Positions 36,806-45,275 of a DNA stretch of 64,000 nucleotides are shown piece by piece. The position numbers were made by a program, and so were the translations under genes. How positions within the stretch are numbered: the first letter of the stretch is position 1; every line of letters starts with the position of its first letter. The stretch lies in NCBI GenBank assembly GCA_002696735.1, contig NZSL01000015.1, positions 63,520 to 127,519 on the forward strand. Direction: 5' to 3'. Below the pieces are notes generated by a model. It made no database searches, was not told the DNA's origin, and saw nothing but the letters and a program-made list of their open reading frames with translations. The stretch is from Methylophaga sp. GTDB lineage: Bacteria; Pseudomonadota; Gammaproteobacteria; Nitrosococcales; Methylophagaceae.

Positions 36806-36877
36806 ATGTGGACTAAACCAGAATATTCAGACATGCGTTTCGGTTTTGAAGTAACGATGTACATTTGTAATCGTTAA
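36806..36877 (+). CDS. pqqA: PQQ precursor peptide PqqA, copy 1
   Basis: A 23-codon gene preceded by GAGGTGATT. The peptide starts [16 protein letters not shown] and ends TMYICNR, with the Glu 15 and Tyr 19 (E-x-x-x-Y) that are cross-linked and excised to form pyrroloquinoline quinone. Length and sequence are exactly PqqA-like. It is followed by its own terminator; no pqqB, C, D or E is present in the window, so maturation must come from genes elsewhere. PQQ is the cofactor of periplasmic methanol and other alcohol dehydrogenases in methylotrophs. Confidence 0.95.
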   Translation: MWTKPEYSDMRFGFEVTMYICNR

Positions 36878-36900
36878 GATTTGAAACAACGCAAAACAAG

Positions 36901-36923
36901 AAGCCCCCGAAAGGGGCTTTTTT
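36901..36923 (+). terminator. Terminator of pqqA copy 1
   Basis: AAGCCCC-CGAAA-GGGGCTT followed by TTTT lies 23 bp after the pqqA stop. The matching structure at pqqA copy 2 indicates that each pqqA makes its own short transcript. Confidence 0.88.
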
Positions 36924-37160
36924 GTGGACGAGTGTTCGGGATTAAATCACGAAATCCTATTCTTAAATATCAAATTTCAGACATAAAAAAAGCACTCATG
37001 AATGTGTGCCTGTTTTATTTATTACCGGGACCAGTATCAACTACCACCCCTAAAAACTTACTGGATGTTAAGTATTTTTTGTATTAATTTACGACAATCA
37101 TTGCTTCTGTACATAGTCAGTTGGGAATGTTGCTATAAAGTTTAAAGCTAACTTTATGTT

Positions 37161-37373
37161 TCAATTTTTCTTTTGAATATTCTGAAAAGCTTTTGCAAGT
37201 AGTAAAGGAGCTGACTTTCCAGACATTCTTCTTGGTTTTCTTCCAAATCGACGGCTCATTTCTAACTCATGCTGCTCTTGTGCATCTAATTCTTTGATCA
37301 GTCTATCCAATTCATCCTGACTATGAATTATGGCGTGCTCTAATACGCTACGTCTTCGGGTTTTAAGGGGCAT
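37161..37373 (-). CDS. Small hypothetical protein
   Basis: A 70-residue basic protein if started at the ATG whose complement ends at 37373 (MPLKTRRRSVLEHAI); the open frame extends further upstream to 37430. It is helical and charged (HSQDELDRLIKELDAQEQHELEMSRRFGRKPRR) and may be a DNA- or RNA-associated peptide or part of a toxin-antitoxin pair. Neither can be shown. No partner gene is adjacent. It lies between the pqqA copy 1 terminator and the first cupredoxin gene. Confidence 0.4.
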   Translation of the reverse strand: MPLKTRRRSVLEHAIIHSQDELDRLIKELDAQEQHELEMSRRFGRKPRRMSGKSAPLLLAKAFQNIQKKN

Positions 37374-37604
37374 TTTAACGATTCCATATAGGTAAATAAC
37401 GTCAGAGCACGAGCTATTGAAAAAGTTCAACTTTATCCAAAATATAGTAAGTCTATGACTAGCTAGAGTTTTTTGACTTGGTCAACAACAGACAATTCCA
37501 GGACCAACACTCAATCTTTCTGGGTATGCCTATGCCTTGGATTTAGCTTGTCCAAATACGTTTCCGATCAGTAGACTTAATTTCAGGACGGGTCATCAGA
37601 AATA

Positions 37605-37633
37605 AAAAAGGCACTTAAAATAAGTGCCTTTTT
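37605..37633. terminator. Terminator downstream of cupredoxin gene 1
   Basis: AAAAAGGCACTTA-AAA-TAAGTGCCTTTTT is a perfect stem with T-runs on both strands. It lies about 30 bp after the stop of the minus-strand cupredoxin gene. Confidence 0.85.
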
Positions 37634-37663
37634 GCTATGGTGCGAAGTTATCTGAGCCCGAAA

Positions 37664-38356
37664 TTACATACTTTCTGCTTCAGATATTGCTTTTCTGACC
37701 AGACGTCCAGCACCGCCACTGACATCGGCATTTTTAATCTGTTCGAGATTCACTGGGTCACCTACGATGATGACTCCACCCATACCTGAGCCAATATGCG
37801 GTGTGCATTTATAGACGTAAATGCCTTCCTCTGTGAAGGTGTGCTTATAATTTTCACTCATTGGCGAGTTCCATTTCTCAGCACCTTCGGGAATCAAGCC
37901 ATCTATTGATTCAGAGTTATGTGTGCTCATGTTGCGCCAAGACACAGAGTCACCGGAATTAATTTTGACGACCAGCGGATTAAACTTCAGGCCCTCTGCA
38001 GTTACGAAATGCGTTTCTGCTCCTTCACTTTTTGGCTCATCGGCTTGAGCGGCTGCGTCATCTGATGTTCCACTGACTTCTGTTTCTTCAGTTGCCATGG
38101 AGTTATCAGTTTGATCAAGCTCAGCGGCAGGTTCATCTTCGATGACCACTTCAGTTTCTGATGGGACCGGGGTGATATTTTCAGTCGTGTCCATATTGCT
38201 CTGATTTTCAGAGCTCATTCCCGTTTCTTGGTTTTGTGTCGTGTCAGAACTGTCATCGCTACCACAGGCTGTAAACAGCGTGGCTGCCGCAAACGACATA
38301 GTCAGTGCAATGGCGATATTTCTTGTCTGTGTAAACGCCGAAGTTGCTTTAAACAT
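37664..38356 (-). CDS. Lipoprotein cupredoxin (pseudoazurin-like), copy 1
   Basis: A 230-residue protein with a lipoprotein signal (lipobox LFTAC, Cys 31). An acidic, Ser/Thr/Glu-rich linker (~32-112) leads to a C-terminal blue-copper domain. Likely copper ligands are His 146 (MSTHNSE), Cys 184, His 187 (YKCTPHIGSGM) and Met 192, with the spacing of pseudoazurin and plastocyanin. It is therefore a membrane-tethered periplasmic electron carrier. The start follows AGGAGAG. A paralogue sits at 40405-41127. Its proximity to pqqA and mau genes suggests a part in PQQ- or TTQ-enzyme electron transfer, as inference. Confidence 0.9.
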   Translation of the reverse strand: MFKATSAFTQTRNIAIALTMSFAAATLFTACGSDDSSDTTQNQETGMSSENQSNMDTTENITPVPSETEVVIEDEPAAELDQTDNSMATEETEVSGTSDDAAAQADEPKSEGAETHFVTAEGLKFNPLVVKINSGDSVSWRNMSTHNSESIDGLIPEGAEKWNSPMSENYKHTFTEEGIYVYKCTPHIGSGMGGVIIVGDPVNLEQIKNADVSGGAGRLVRKAISEAESM

Positions 38357-38587
38357 ATTTTGTACTCTCCTGATAAAAAATTCATGTTCCAGATTATGAC
38401 AGTGGCAAACCCCGTCCGTTCGATTTGCCTCTAAACCGCAAAATTATTATATTCACTCCAGTTGTTTATTGTGAAAATGCATAAAGTAAAATCCTGAGTC
38501 CGGATGAGTAAATCACCTTATGGCATTTTTAACTGTCAGCGTAACATTTGAATTGTAAGTTAACGAAATAACTTGGAGGTGATTATC

Positions 38588-38659
38588 ATGTGGACTAAAC
38601 CAGAATATTCAGACATGCGTTTCGGTTTTGAAGTAACGATGTATATCTGCAACCGTTAA
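38588..38659 (+). CDS. pqqA: PQQ precursor peptide PqqA, copy 2
   Basis: Encodes the same 23 residues as copy 1, with Glu 15 and Tyr 19. The codons differ only silently near the end (tat/tac, atc/att, tgc/tgt and aac/aat for Tyr, Ile, Cys and Asn). The same GGAGGTGATT ribosome site precedes it and its own terminator follows. The silent differences with unchanged peptide show that both copies are under selection. No other pqq gene is nearby. Confidence 0.95.
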   Translation: MWTKPEYSDMRFGFEVTMYICNR

Positions 38660-38682
38660 GATTTGAAACAACGCAAAACAAG

Positions 38683-38706
38683 AAGCCCCCGAAAGGGGGC
38701 TTTTTT
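38683..38706 (+). terminator. Terminator of pqqA copy 2
   Basis: AAGCCCCC-GAAA-GGGGGCTT followed by TTTT, 23 bp after the stop. One G-C pair longer than the copy 1 terminator and otherwise the same. Confidence 0.9.
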
Positions 38707-38851
38707 GTGGCTAGGTGATGCGTTACTCCATCCAAACTTTAAAAAGTTTCGGAATCTCGAATCTCAAATTTAAAAAAAGCACTTATAAATTGATAGTGAC
38801 CAGGGCTGGAATCAAAACTGCACAGGCGCAAAGCCGAGGGGGGTAAATTCC

Positions 38852-39919
38852 TCATGATGGTCGTTGCTCCGAGCTTTCCTGATCATAGTTTATCGCTCTG
38901 ATGGGATATGGAATGGTGATGCCTTCTTCTCTATAGCGTTTGTGAAGGGCTTTGATAAACGCTGATTTCACCCAAAAGCGATTGAAATATTCCTGGGCTC
39001 TTAACATAACGGTGAAATTAATACTGGAATTGTCAAAAGTGTGAAAAACAACAAATGTCTCATATTCCTCCACTCCCCATTTATGTGATTTAAGAATTTC
39101 ACGGGCGACTTCGAGCGTTACGCGCTCAACGTGTTCCAGATCAGAGTTGTAGTGCACCCCGACCTCAACCGGTACGGAAAGCTGTTTTTCCGGATAATAA
39201 TAATTGATCAGCTTCGACTTTGATAAAACACTATTGGGCATTATCACGATATTGTTGGGAAGCATTCGGATCCAGGTTGATCGCCAGCCTATTTTCTCAA
39301 CAAAGCCTTGTTCACCTGAATCCAGCTCAATAAAGTCCCCCATCCGGATAGGCTTATCGATGACCAGCTGAATGCCGGAAAAGAAGTTCTCCAGTGTCGG
39401 TTGCAGCGCCAATGCCAGCGCCAAAGAGGTGATACCCAGTGAGGCGATAATGGGAGTCAAGGAAATACCGATGGTGCTGAGAATCATCAGCAAGCCAAGG
39501 CCGAGGATCACGATATGCGTGATACCTTGCATGATGCCTTTGCTGGTTCTGAAACTAACGTTTCTATCGGCATAGCGGCCAACTAAACCGTTCACCAATC
39601 TATCAACAAATACCACTAACGCTAAGATGAGCAGAAGCTTGGCAACAATATTAAAAATACTGGAATTTATGTTGACTGAATAATGTACCAACAACTGTTC
39701 AAAGAGTTTGGAAAGGAACGCCAGTAACACAAGTGTGAGGGGGAAGTTGACCGATTTAATGATTATGCCGATTAGGGAGATTTGACTGGTCTCCGCGGCT
39801 TTTAAAATACGTGCCAGAATAAATCGCTTAACAAGAGTAAGTGTAATAAAAGCGCCCAAGACAATGATCGTCATCATTGACCATTGGGGCAAGGCATCAA
39901 GCCAATCCTGGAACTTCAT
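38852..39919 (-). CDS. MscS-family mechanosensitive ion channel
   Basis: A 355-residue inner-membrane protein. Several N-terminal hydrophobic segments lead to the MscS core: IASLGITSLALALALQPTLENFFSGIQLVIDKPIRMGDFIEL (pore helix TM3 and start of the beta domain, residues ~165-205). The C-terminal cytoplasmic cage contains GWRSTWIRMLPNNIVIMPNSVLSKSKLINYY. Function: relief of turgor on hypo-osmotic shock. Start ATG is the one at 39919. No operon partner is visible. Confidence 0.92.
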   Translation of the reverse strand: MKFQDWLDALPQWSMMTIIVLGAFITLTLVKRFILARILKAAETSQISLIGIIIKSVNFPLTLVLLAFLSKLFEQLLVHYSVNINSSIFNIVAKLLLILALVVFVDRLVNGLVGRYADRNVSFRTSKGIMQGITHIVILGLGLLMILSTIGISLTPIIASLGITSLALALALQPTLENFFSGIQLVIDKPIRMGDFIELDSGEQGFVEKIGWRSTWIRMLPNNIVIMPNSVLSKSKLINYYYPEKQLSVPVEVGVHYNSDLEHVERVTLEVAREILKSHKWGVEEYETFVVFHTFDNSSINFTVMLRAQEYFNRFWVKSAFIKALHKRYREEGITIPYPIRAINYDQESSEQRPS

Positions 39920-40244
39920 TACGCAACCTTAATGACTAAGTTAGTAATAACTTATGCAGAAGTTGTGCCCTTAATGAGAAAGCGGTCAGCGTGTTTCGTA
40001 TCAAGTGATAGGACAGAAAATGATGCAATTTCTGAGCGTTATATCGTTAAAGATGCACGGTTTGTTGGCAGGCTGAACCAAAAAAGTGCACCTTAAAATT
40101 TATGTAGCCGTTCCTGAATACATTCAACGCGGTACTAATCAGGTAATGAAGAATTAAAACCTTTAAGCAAAGTAACCCCATCAATATATATACTTTTTTA
40201 GACAGTTTTTAACTGGTCCGTGTCATCGTGGTGGGCTTGCACTC

Positions 40245-40320
40245 AAAAAAAGCCCCAACACTTTTCAGTATAGGGGCTTTACTATTTCTGATGGTGCCGG
40301 GGCCGTAATCGAACAGGCCA
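40245..40320 (-). repeat. tRNA-Leu 3'-end remnant with terminator, copy A
   Basis: On the minus strand this holds a degraded acceptor/T-arm end (...TGTTCGATTACGGCCCCGGCACCA) followed by a spacer and the terminator AGCCCCTATACTGAAAAGTG.. GGGGCTTTTTTT. It is the most diverged of three copies (A, B 41326-41419, C 42496-42597) that share the same terminator and tRNA end. Not a functional tRNA, since the 5' part is missing. Confidence 0.7.
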
Positions 40321-40404
40321 TTACGTTAGTTTCTCCACCCCAACACTCATATGCTGATTCCGTTTTGAATCCGCTTTTTGGTATCAACTTCTCAGGCAAA
40401 AAAA

Positions 40405-41127
40405 CTACATACTTTCTGCTTTAGAAATAGCCTTTCTGACCAAACGGCCAGCAGCGCCGTTGGCATCGGCGTTTTTAATCTGTTCCAGATTGACTGGCTC
40501 GCCCACAATAACGACGCCCCCCATGGCAGCTCCGAAGTGAGGGACACATTTGTAGACATAGATACCATCTTGAGTAAATGTCCGATCATAGTTTTCATTT
40601 ATGGGTGATTCCCAGTGCTCAGCATCTTCTGGAATCAAGCCATCGAGTGACTTTGTGTTGTGAGTGGGCATGTTGCGCCAGGAAACAGTGTCTCCATTCT
40701 TGATGGTGATGACCAGCGGAATGTATTTAAGCCCTTGCGCCATAACAGTATGGGTTTCGGGACCTTCGCTAGCTGGCTCATCGGCTGGAGTAGTGGTTGC
40801 TTTATCAGCGGTTGATGCAGAATCAGTCTCTTCAGCTTCAATATTTGTCTCTGTTGCTTCAGTTTGATCCGTCGCAGATGTCTGATCACTCTCAGCGACA
40901 GGTTCATCTTCAATGACCACTTCAGTTTCTGGTGCGCTTGGTGTGATGTTTTCAGTCGCGTCCATGTTGCTCTGATTTTCGGAGCTCATTTCAGTTTCAG
41001 GGCTTGGTGTGGTGTCAGAGCTGTCATCGTTACCACAACCAGTGATCAGCGTAGCGGTCAAGAATGACATGGTCAGTGCCATTGCAATGTTTCTCGCCTG
41101 TGTAAACGTCGTAATTGCTTTGAGCAT
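40405..41127 (-). CDS. Lipoprotein cupredoxin (pseudoazurin-like), copy 2
   Basis: A 240-residue paralogue of the protein at 37664-38356. It has the lipobox LITGC (Cys 31), a longer acidic Thr/Glu/Ala-rich linker (~32-120) and a C-terminal blue-copper domain with probable ligands His 156, Cys 194, His 197 and Met 202 (YKCVPHFGAAM). The C-terminal tail (AAGRLVRKAISKAESM) is nearly the same as in copy 1. I chose the ATG ending at 41127, eight residues inside the longest frame, because AAGGAA precedes it. It lies between tRNA-Leu remnants A and B, so it may have arrived or been duplicated with an integration event. Confidence 0.88.
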   Translation of the reverse strand: MLKAITTFTQARNIAMALTMSFLTATLITGCGNDDSSDTTPSPETEMSSENQSNMDATENITPSAPETEVVIEDEPVAESDQTSATDQTEATETNIEAEETDSASTADKATTTPADEPASEGPETHTVMAQGLKYIPLVITIKNGDTVSWRNMPTHNTKSLDGLIPEDAEHWESPINENYDRTFTQDGIYVYKCVPHFGAAMGGVVIVGEPVNLEQIKNADANGAAGRLVRKAISKAESM

Positions 41128-41325
41128 CTTGTGTTCCTTAATTAAAGGCAAAAAATTTCAACAATAGTGTAACAGTGAAAAACCTGCAGTAGGTTCGATA
41201 TCCCACTAAATCCAAATATCAGCTTTGTGTTAATTAGGGAGGAGAGCCAGTTTTGATGTTGTTTTTATGCTTATAAAAAGCTAACTGCTGTCAGATTAAG
41301 TCTTAATCATAACAAAATAAGCCAC

Positions 41326-41419
41326 AAAAAAGCCCCAACACTTTTCAGTATTGAGGCTTAGATATTTCTGATGGTGCCCGGGGCCGGAATCGAACCGGCA
41401 CAAGAGGTCGAGTAAGTTA
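41326..41419 (-). repeat. tRNA-Leu 3'-end remnant with terminator, copy B
   Basis: The T-arm and acceptor end (GTGCCGGTTCGATTCCGGCC then CCGGGCACCA) and the downstream terminator match copy C base for base over about 75 bp. The part toward the variable and anticodon arms is shortened and altered. It is a truncated tRNA gene, oriented on the minus strand. Confidence 0.8.
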
Positions 41420-41630
41420 GTTCAAATATCCATAACAGCCTTATATACCCCTGTGATCTCAACTGAATTGAGGCTATCAAGTTGATGTAATCTATGCTTT
41501 AACAAGCTTAACGAGAGTAAATCTGATGCAGATACGAACTGTGCATTATGAGCAAGGCTAAATCCATCGTAAAAATAGATGGCTAATCAGACATGTTAAC
41601 ATCAAGAAAAGCAATTAGTCGGAGTCGCTC

Positions 41631-42491
41631 ATGGTTAAAACCAATTCACTTGTACAGCAAGCCTCATTCCAACTCGGGCAGTATTCAATTAACCGTATAG
41701 GTTTGGGAACTATGCGAGTTACCGGGCCTGGCATATGGGGTGAACCAGAAGATCGTCAGCAATGCCTTCGAGTGTTAAAAAGGGCACCAGAATTAGGCAT
41801 CAACTTTATTGATACAGCAGATAGTTATGGCCCTAATGTCAGTGAAGATTTAATTCGTGAAGCATTGTATCCATATGATGGCATTTTGGTTGCAACGAAA
41901 GCTGGTTTAACCCGGCATGGTGAGAATATCTGGGCGCCACTTGGAAGGCCAGAATATTTGAGGCAATGCGTATTAATGAGTATGCGAAGGCTCAATGTAG
42001 AACAGATCGGTTTGTGGCAGTTACATCGAATTGATCCCAAAGTTCCTCGGGACGAACAATTCGCAGCTGTGCAGGAATTTCAGAATGAGGGGCTGATTAA
42101 GCATGTCGGTTTAAGTGAAGTGGATGTCGACGACATTATTGCAGCTCAGAAGTATTTCAAGGTCAGTACGGTACAGAATCAATATAACCTGAAGATGCGG
42201 CAATACGAAGAGGTCGTTGATTACTGTACCGAACAGGGTATTGGCTTCATCCCCTGGTACCCCTTGGCAAAAAATGCACTGGCAGAGTCCGCGTCAATAC
42301 TCAAAACCATTGCCGCGAAATACGATGCCACTCCGAATCAAATTGTGCTGGCTTGGCTGTTAAAACGCAGCCCAGTAATTATTCCCATTCCAGGCACCAG
42401 CAAGGTGAATCATTTGGAAGAGAACGTAAAAGCTGGTGATTTTGAACTATCAGACGAAGACTTTACGGCTTTAAGCACCACTAAGTATTGA
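41631..42491 (+). CDS. Aldo/keto reductase
   Basis: A 286-residue NADPH-dependent oxidoreductase with a TIM barrel. The catalytic tetrad is visible: Asp 61 and Tyr 66 ([12 protein letters not shown]), Lys 90 (LVATKAG) and His 132 (LWQLHRIDP). The NADP-binding end has [14 protein letters not shown]. The start has GGAG seven bases upstream. The substrate is unknown. The gene is boxed between tRNA-Leu remnants B and C, and its stop is five bases from remnant C. Confidence 0.93.
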   Translation: MVKTNSLVQQASFQLGQYSINRIGLGTMRVTGPGIWGEPEDRQQCLRVLKRAPELGINFIDTADSYGPNVSEDLIREALYPYDGILVATKAGLTRHGENIWAPLGRPEYLRQCVLMSMRRLNVEQIGLWQLHRIDPKVPRDEQFAAVQEFQNEGLIKHVGLSEVDVDDIIAAQKYFKVSTVQNQYNLKMRQYEEVVDYCTEQGIGFIPWYPLAKNALAESASILKTIAAKYDATPNQIVLAWLLKRSPVIIPIPGTSKVNHLEENVKAGDFELSDEDFTALSTTKY

Positions 42492-42495
42492 AAAC

Positions 42496-42597
42496 AAAAA
42501 AGCCCCAACACTTTTCAGTATTGAGGCTTAGATATTTCTGATGGTGCCCGGGGCCGGAATCGAACCGGCACGACCGCAAAGTCGAGGGATTTTAAGT
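42496..42597 (-). repeat. tRNA-Leu(UAA) 3'-half remnant with terminator, copy C (att-like)
   Basis: Positions 42542-42597, read on the minus strand, run from the anticodon loop (CTTAAAA, anticodon TAA, then TCCCTCG) through a variable arm and an intact T-arm to CCGGGCACCA. The 5' half of the tRNA is absent; homology stops inside the 5' strand of the anticodon stem. The terminator (42496-42531) follows. A break at the anticodon loop is where tyrosine-recombinase islands usually join. The intact tRNA-Leu is not in the window. Confidence 0.8.
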
Positions 42598-43190
42598 CGT
42601 AATAGGTAGTATTATCTACATTATAAATCAATAGCTTAATAACGTTCGCCACGTTTAAAAACTGCCTTACGCTATCACTATGACAACTGCTACGGCACAA
42701 GTTTGTCACAAAATTTACACAAACGAGATTGATTATTGTTTTAGCTTTAAACAAATATATTAGCTATATGGATTCTTAGGCAGAAAGAAGGCAAAAATTA
42801 GCAATTTGCCATTTCTTTAAAAAAACTCCCCCTAAAATTGATCACATATCCCATATTTGACGAGATTTTTGATTTTTTGCTGATTTTTTAGTTGCGTAAT
42901 ATTGACCTGTTATCTACTTCACAATCTATCAAGAACCTAGAGCTGACTACCCGCATACATATTGCCGTTTACATTATATGCGTCCTGCTCTCATTCCAAG
43001 TGTTTGCACTCTTATCATTTACTTAAAGTTGCCAGTTAATTAGTGGTAATACACGTAAAAAAGACCAGTAGGTTACAATCAAAATTAATTAACACGCGAT
43101 AGTGGCAAAGCCATGCCGATTATTGCTAATGCTTAATAAGTGACAAGACTAAAATCACATACTCTACATTTAAATAATTTGGAGATTTAT
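42598..43190. other. Non-coding AT-rich stretch before azurin
   Basis: No convincing gene. It contains repeated GATTTTT runs around 42864-42889 (including TTGCTGATTTTTT) that loosely resemble TTGCCGATTTTTG in the mau promoter region. The azurin promoter presumably lies here; no single best -35/-10 pair stands out. Confidence 0.5.
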
Positions 43191-43640
43191 ATGCGATTTT
43201 ACTTACTGTTGCCTTTAGCAATTGCTTTACTTCCGACGGTAGCTGCAGCAGATAACTGTGAAGTGTCTATCAGTGCAGGGGATGGTATGGCTTTTAGTAC
43301 CCGAACGATGAATATTCCTTTGAGCTGTGGAGAGTTCACTGTAAATTTTGAGCATACTGGTCGTTTACCAAAAGGTGGTATGGGGCATAACTGGGTATTG
43401 GCTCAAACATCCGATGTCCCTGAAATCGTTAACGCCGGGATCACCGCGGGTCTTGCGAACGATTATCTACCTGAAAATGACGCTCGGGTTATTGCCTCTA
43501 CTCCGATACTTGGTGGGGGTGAAAATGCTTCTGTTACATTTGAAACTGGCTCACTAAACGCTGATAGTTCTTATACTTTTTTCTGCTCATTCCCTGGACA
43601 TTCAGCAATGATGCGTGGAAGTGTTAATTTGGTAGATTAA
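43191..43640 (+). CDS. Azurin
   Basis: A 149-residue periplasmic blue-copper protein. The signal peptide MRFYLLLPLAIALLPTVAAA is cleaved before DNCEV, leaving 129 residues, the normal azurin size. Copper ligands are His 66 (GGMGHNWVL), Cys 132, His 137 (FFCSFPGHSAMM) and Met 141, and the Cys 23-Cys 46 disulfide is present. The frame is open from 43140, but the ATG at 43191 has GGAG and starts the signal. In Methylophilus-type systems without amicyanin, azurin accepts electrons from methylamine dehydrogenase. It converges with the mau operon. Confidence 0.93.
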   Translation: MRFYLLLPLAIALLPTVAAADNCEVSISAGDGMAFSTRTMNIPLSCGEFTVNFEHTGRLPKGGMGHNWVLAQTSDVPEIVNAGITAGLANDYLPENDARVIASTPILGGGENASVTFETGSLNADSSYTFFCSFPGHSAMMRGSVNLVD

Positions 43641-43652
43641 TTCGTCTTGGAA

Positions 43653-43684
43653 AGGTTGGCGATTCACCGTCAACCTCTTTTTTT
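43653..43684. terminator. Terminator between azurin and mauN
   Basis: AGGTTGGCG-ATTCAC-CGTCAACCT followed by seven T; the stem holds one G-U pair. It ends azurin transcription on the plus strand and may also serve the converging mau operon. Confidence 0.75.
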
Positions 43685-43693
43685 AAAGAGTTA

Positions 43694-44563
43694 TTATTTT
43701 TTTGTCACAATGGGGATGTTTTTAAATGATCTTCTGTGACCTAAATCCATCTTCATAGAAAGCGCTCCTGTTGAGCATTTATCAAGACAGGCTCCACAGC
43801 GTGTGCAATCACCAGAGATGACCTTGTTGCCCTTTTGAGACACCACCGGTACTAACACATGTGGTTCAGGACATACTTTTATACATGCTGAGCAAGCCGA
43901 ACCGGCACAGGACTCAAGTTTGTCCGCAGTAATACGCAAACGCCCGAAATGACCGAGGAATCCATAAAAAGCTCCAACAGGGCAAATATGCCCACACCAT
44001 CCTCGACGGCTAACCAGTAAATCGAAGAAAAACAAACCTAATAAAAATAATGACCCTGATATTGATGCCCACATCAACTCTCTTTGAAAAAGAGTAATTG
44101 GGTTGACTATTTCCCATGCGAGCGTGCCCGCAGAAAAAGAAAGCAATAAAGCTAACAACAATATGGCTTTTCTGAGCCCTTTCGAAATCGATAAATTACT
44201 TTTTATGCCAAAGCGTTGACGAAACCAATAGGCAACGTCAGTTAACATGTTTATGGGGCATACCCAGCTACAGTAAATCCGACCACCAAAAATGGCATAA
44301 AAAGCTGCTACGATTAATCCACCTATCAATGCTGGGTAGGCAAGTGATGAACCTGCTAAAAATGATTGCAGCAATATAAAGGGATCAGTCAGAGGAATTG
44401 TGCCAAACCATTCACTTGAAGATAAGTTGCCTGTGGCGATGTCACCAATTAATGGAAGTTGGTACAAAAAAGCCAACAGAATGAAAAGTTGAACGGTCCG
44501 GCGTGCAAGCAACCAGCGTTTACTATAGATTCCAGTACAAATTATTTTGATAAAGTTAATCAT
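43694..44563 (-). CDS. mauN: Ferredoxin-type membrane protein MauN
   Basis: A 289-residue inner-membrane protein related to NapH. Four or five hydrophobic segments occupy the first ~200 residues, with conserved Cys motifs CSWVCPINML and CGHICPVGAFY. Two 4Fe-4S ferredoxin motifs follow near the C-terminus (CAGSACSACIKVCPEP and CTRCGACLDKCSTGA). It is the last gene of the mau operon and overlaps mauM by four bases. MauM and MauN are usually encoded with methylamine dehydrogenase; their exact role, probably electron transfer, is not settled. Confidence 0.92.
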   Translation of the reverse strand: MINFIKIICTGIYSKRWLLARRTVQLFILLAFLYQLPLIGDIATGNLSSSEWFGTIPLTDPFILLQSFLAGSSLAYPALIGGLIVAAFYAIFGGRIYCSWVCPINMLTDVAYWFRQRFGIKSNLSISKGLRKAILLLALLLSFSAGTLAWEIVNPITLFQRELMWASISGSLFLLGLFFFDLLVSRRGWCGHICPVGAFYGFLGHFGRLRITADKLESCAGSACSACIKVCPEPHVLVPVVSQKGNKVISGDCTRCGACLDKCSTGALSMKMDLGHRRSFKNIPIVTKK

Positions 44564-45246
44564 ACTTTGTCGCGACCAGCTGAGTTTCTACCCGGTTGTC
44601 CCAGACCAAGCTTGCGTGGTAAAACACGTATCGCTGTTTCGGATAGCACACAGTGTTTTTCACAGGTACCACATCCTGTGCACCTATCTGAGTGAACTGT
44701 CGGGATTTGTAGCGTCCCCTTGGCATTTTTAATAGTTTCAAGCGTTATTGCTTCATCACGAATTGGGCATACTCGCCAGCAGATACTACAAGACATCCCT
44801 TTGTAGTTAAGGCAGGTTTCATGCCCTACAAGCACTGCTACGCCCATATCCGCTTTACGAATATCTGTTAATAAAGGGTCAAGAGCGCCTGTCGGGCATG
44901 CTCGAGCACATGGAATGTCTGCACACATTCTGCAGGGATCTTCTCTGGCCACAAAAAAAGGTGTTCCAACGGGAGCATCATCTGTCCAACTTGCTAACTT
45001 AAGAATATCGTAGGGACAATCTTCCACGCATAAACCACAGCGAATACAGGTTGAGTCAAAAGCTGGTTCAGGTAATGCGCCAGGTGGACGTATAATTTCA
45101 GCAGATATAGCTGGCCGGGAACGTAACATGGCATGTCCTGCCAACGTGCCGACAACAGCAACGCCAAAACGGCGGAATATCTGTTTAAATGCTGTTCTTC
45201 TCTCGGGTTCAGTTTTGTCGGGATTAAGTTCGGTTTTATTTCTCAT
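44560..45246 (-). CDS. mauM: Ferredoxin-type protein MauM
   Basis: A 228-residue NapG-like iron-sulfur protein. The N-terminus (ERRTAFKQIFRRFGVAVVGTLAGHAML) resembles a twin-arginine signal. Four Cys clusters follow: CIRCGLCVEDCP, CRMCADIPCARACP, a region with CLNYKGMSCSICWRVCP, and CTGCGTCEKHC, as expected for four 4Fe-4S centres. It overlaps mauN by ATGA, so the two are translationally coupled. It presumably works with MauN in a redox path linked to amine oxidation or TTQ biogenesis. Confidence 0.92.
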   Translation of the reverse strand: MRNKTELNPDKTEPERRTAFKQIFRRFGVAVVGTLAGHAMLRSRPAISAEIIRPPGALPEPAFDSTCIRCGLCVEDCPYDILKLASWTDDAPVGTPFFVAREDPCRMCADIPCARACPTGALDPLLTDIRKADMGVAVLVGHETCLNYKGMSCSICWRVCPIRDEAITLETIKNAKGTLQIPTVHSDRCTGCGTCEKHCVLSETAIRVLPRKLGLGQPGRNSAGRDKV

Positions 45247-45275
45247 CTCCCACCTCTATTGCTTATGCACGCCTT

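Larger units (their letters stand above)
36704..36927 (+). repeat. pqqA direct repeat, copy 1
   Basis: A ~224-bp unit runs from AAAATCCTGAGTCC through a CACCTTATGGC block and CAGCGTAA, the pqqA gene and its terminator. The same order recurs at 38488-38710. The coding part and terminator are almost identical; the upstream part has diverged but is clearly related. Confidence 0.8.
38488..38710 (+). repeat. pqqA direct repeat, copy 2
   Basis: The second copy of the unit at 36704-36927, from AAAATCCTGAGTCC to the terminator. The two units lie 1.8 kb apart in the same orientation and flank the small hypothetical gene and cupredoxin gene 1, so recombination between them could delete or duplicate that segment. 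Confidence 0.8.

Noticed and set aside
42542..42597. Functional tRNA-Leu gene
   Set aside because: Only the 3' half from the anticodon loop is present; acceptor 5' strand and D-arm are missing, so it cannot fold as a tRNA.
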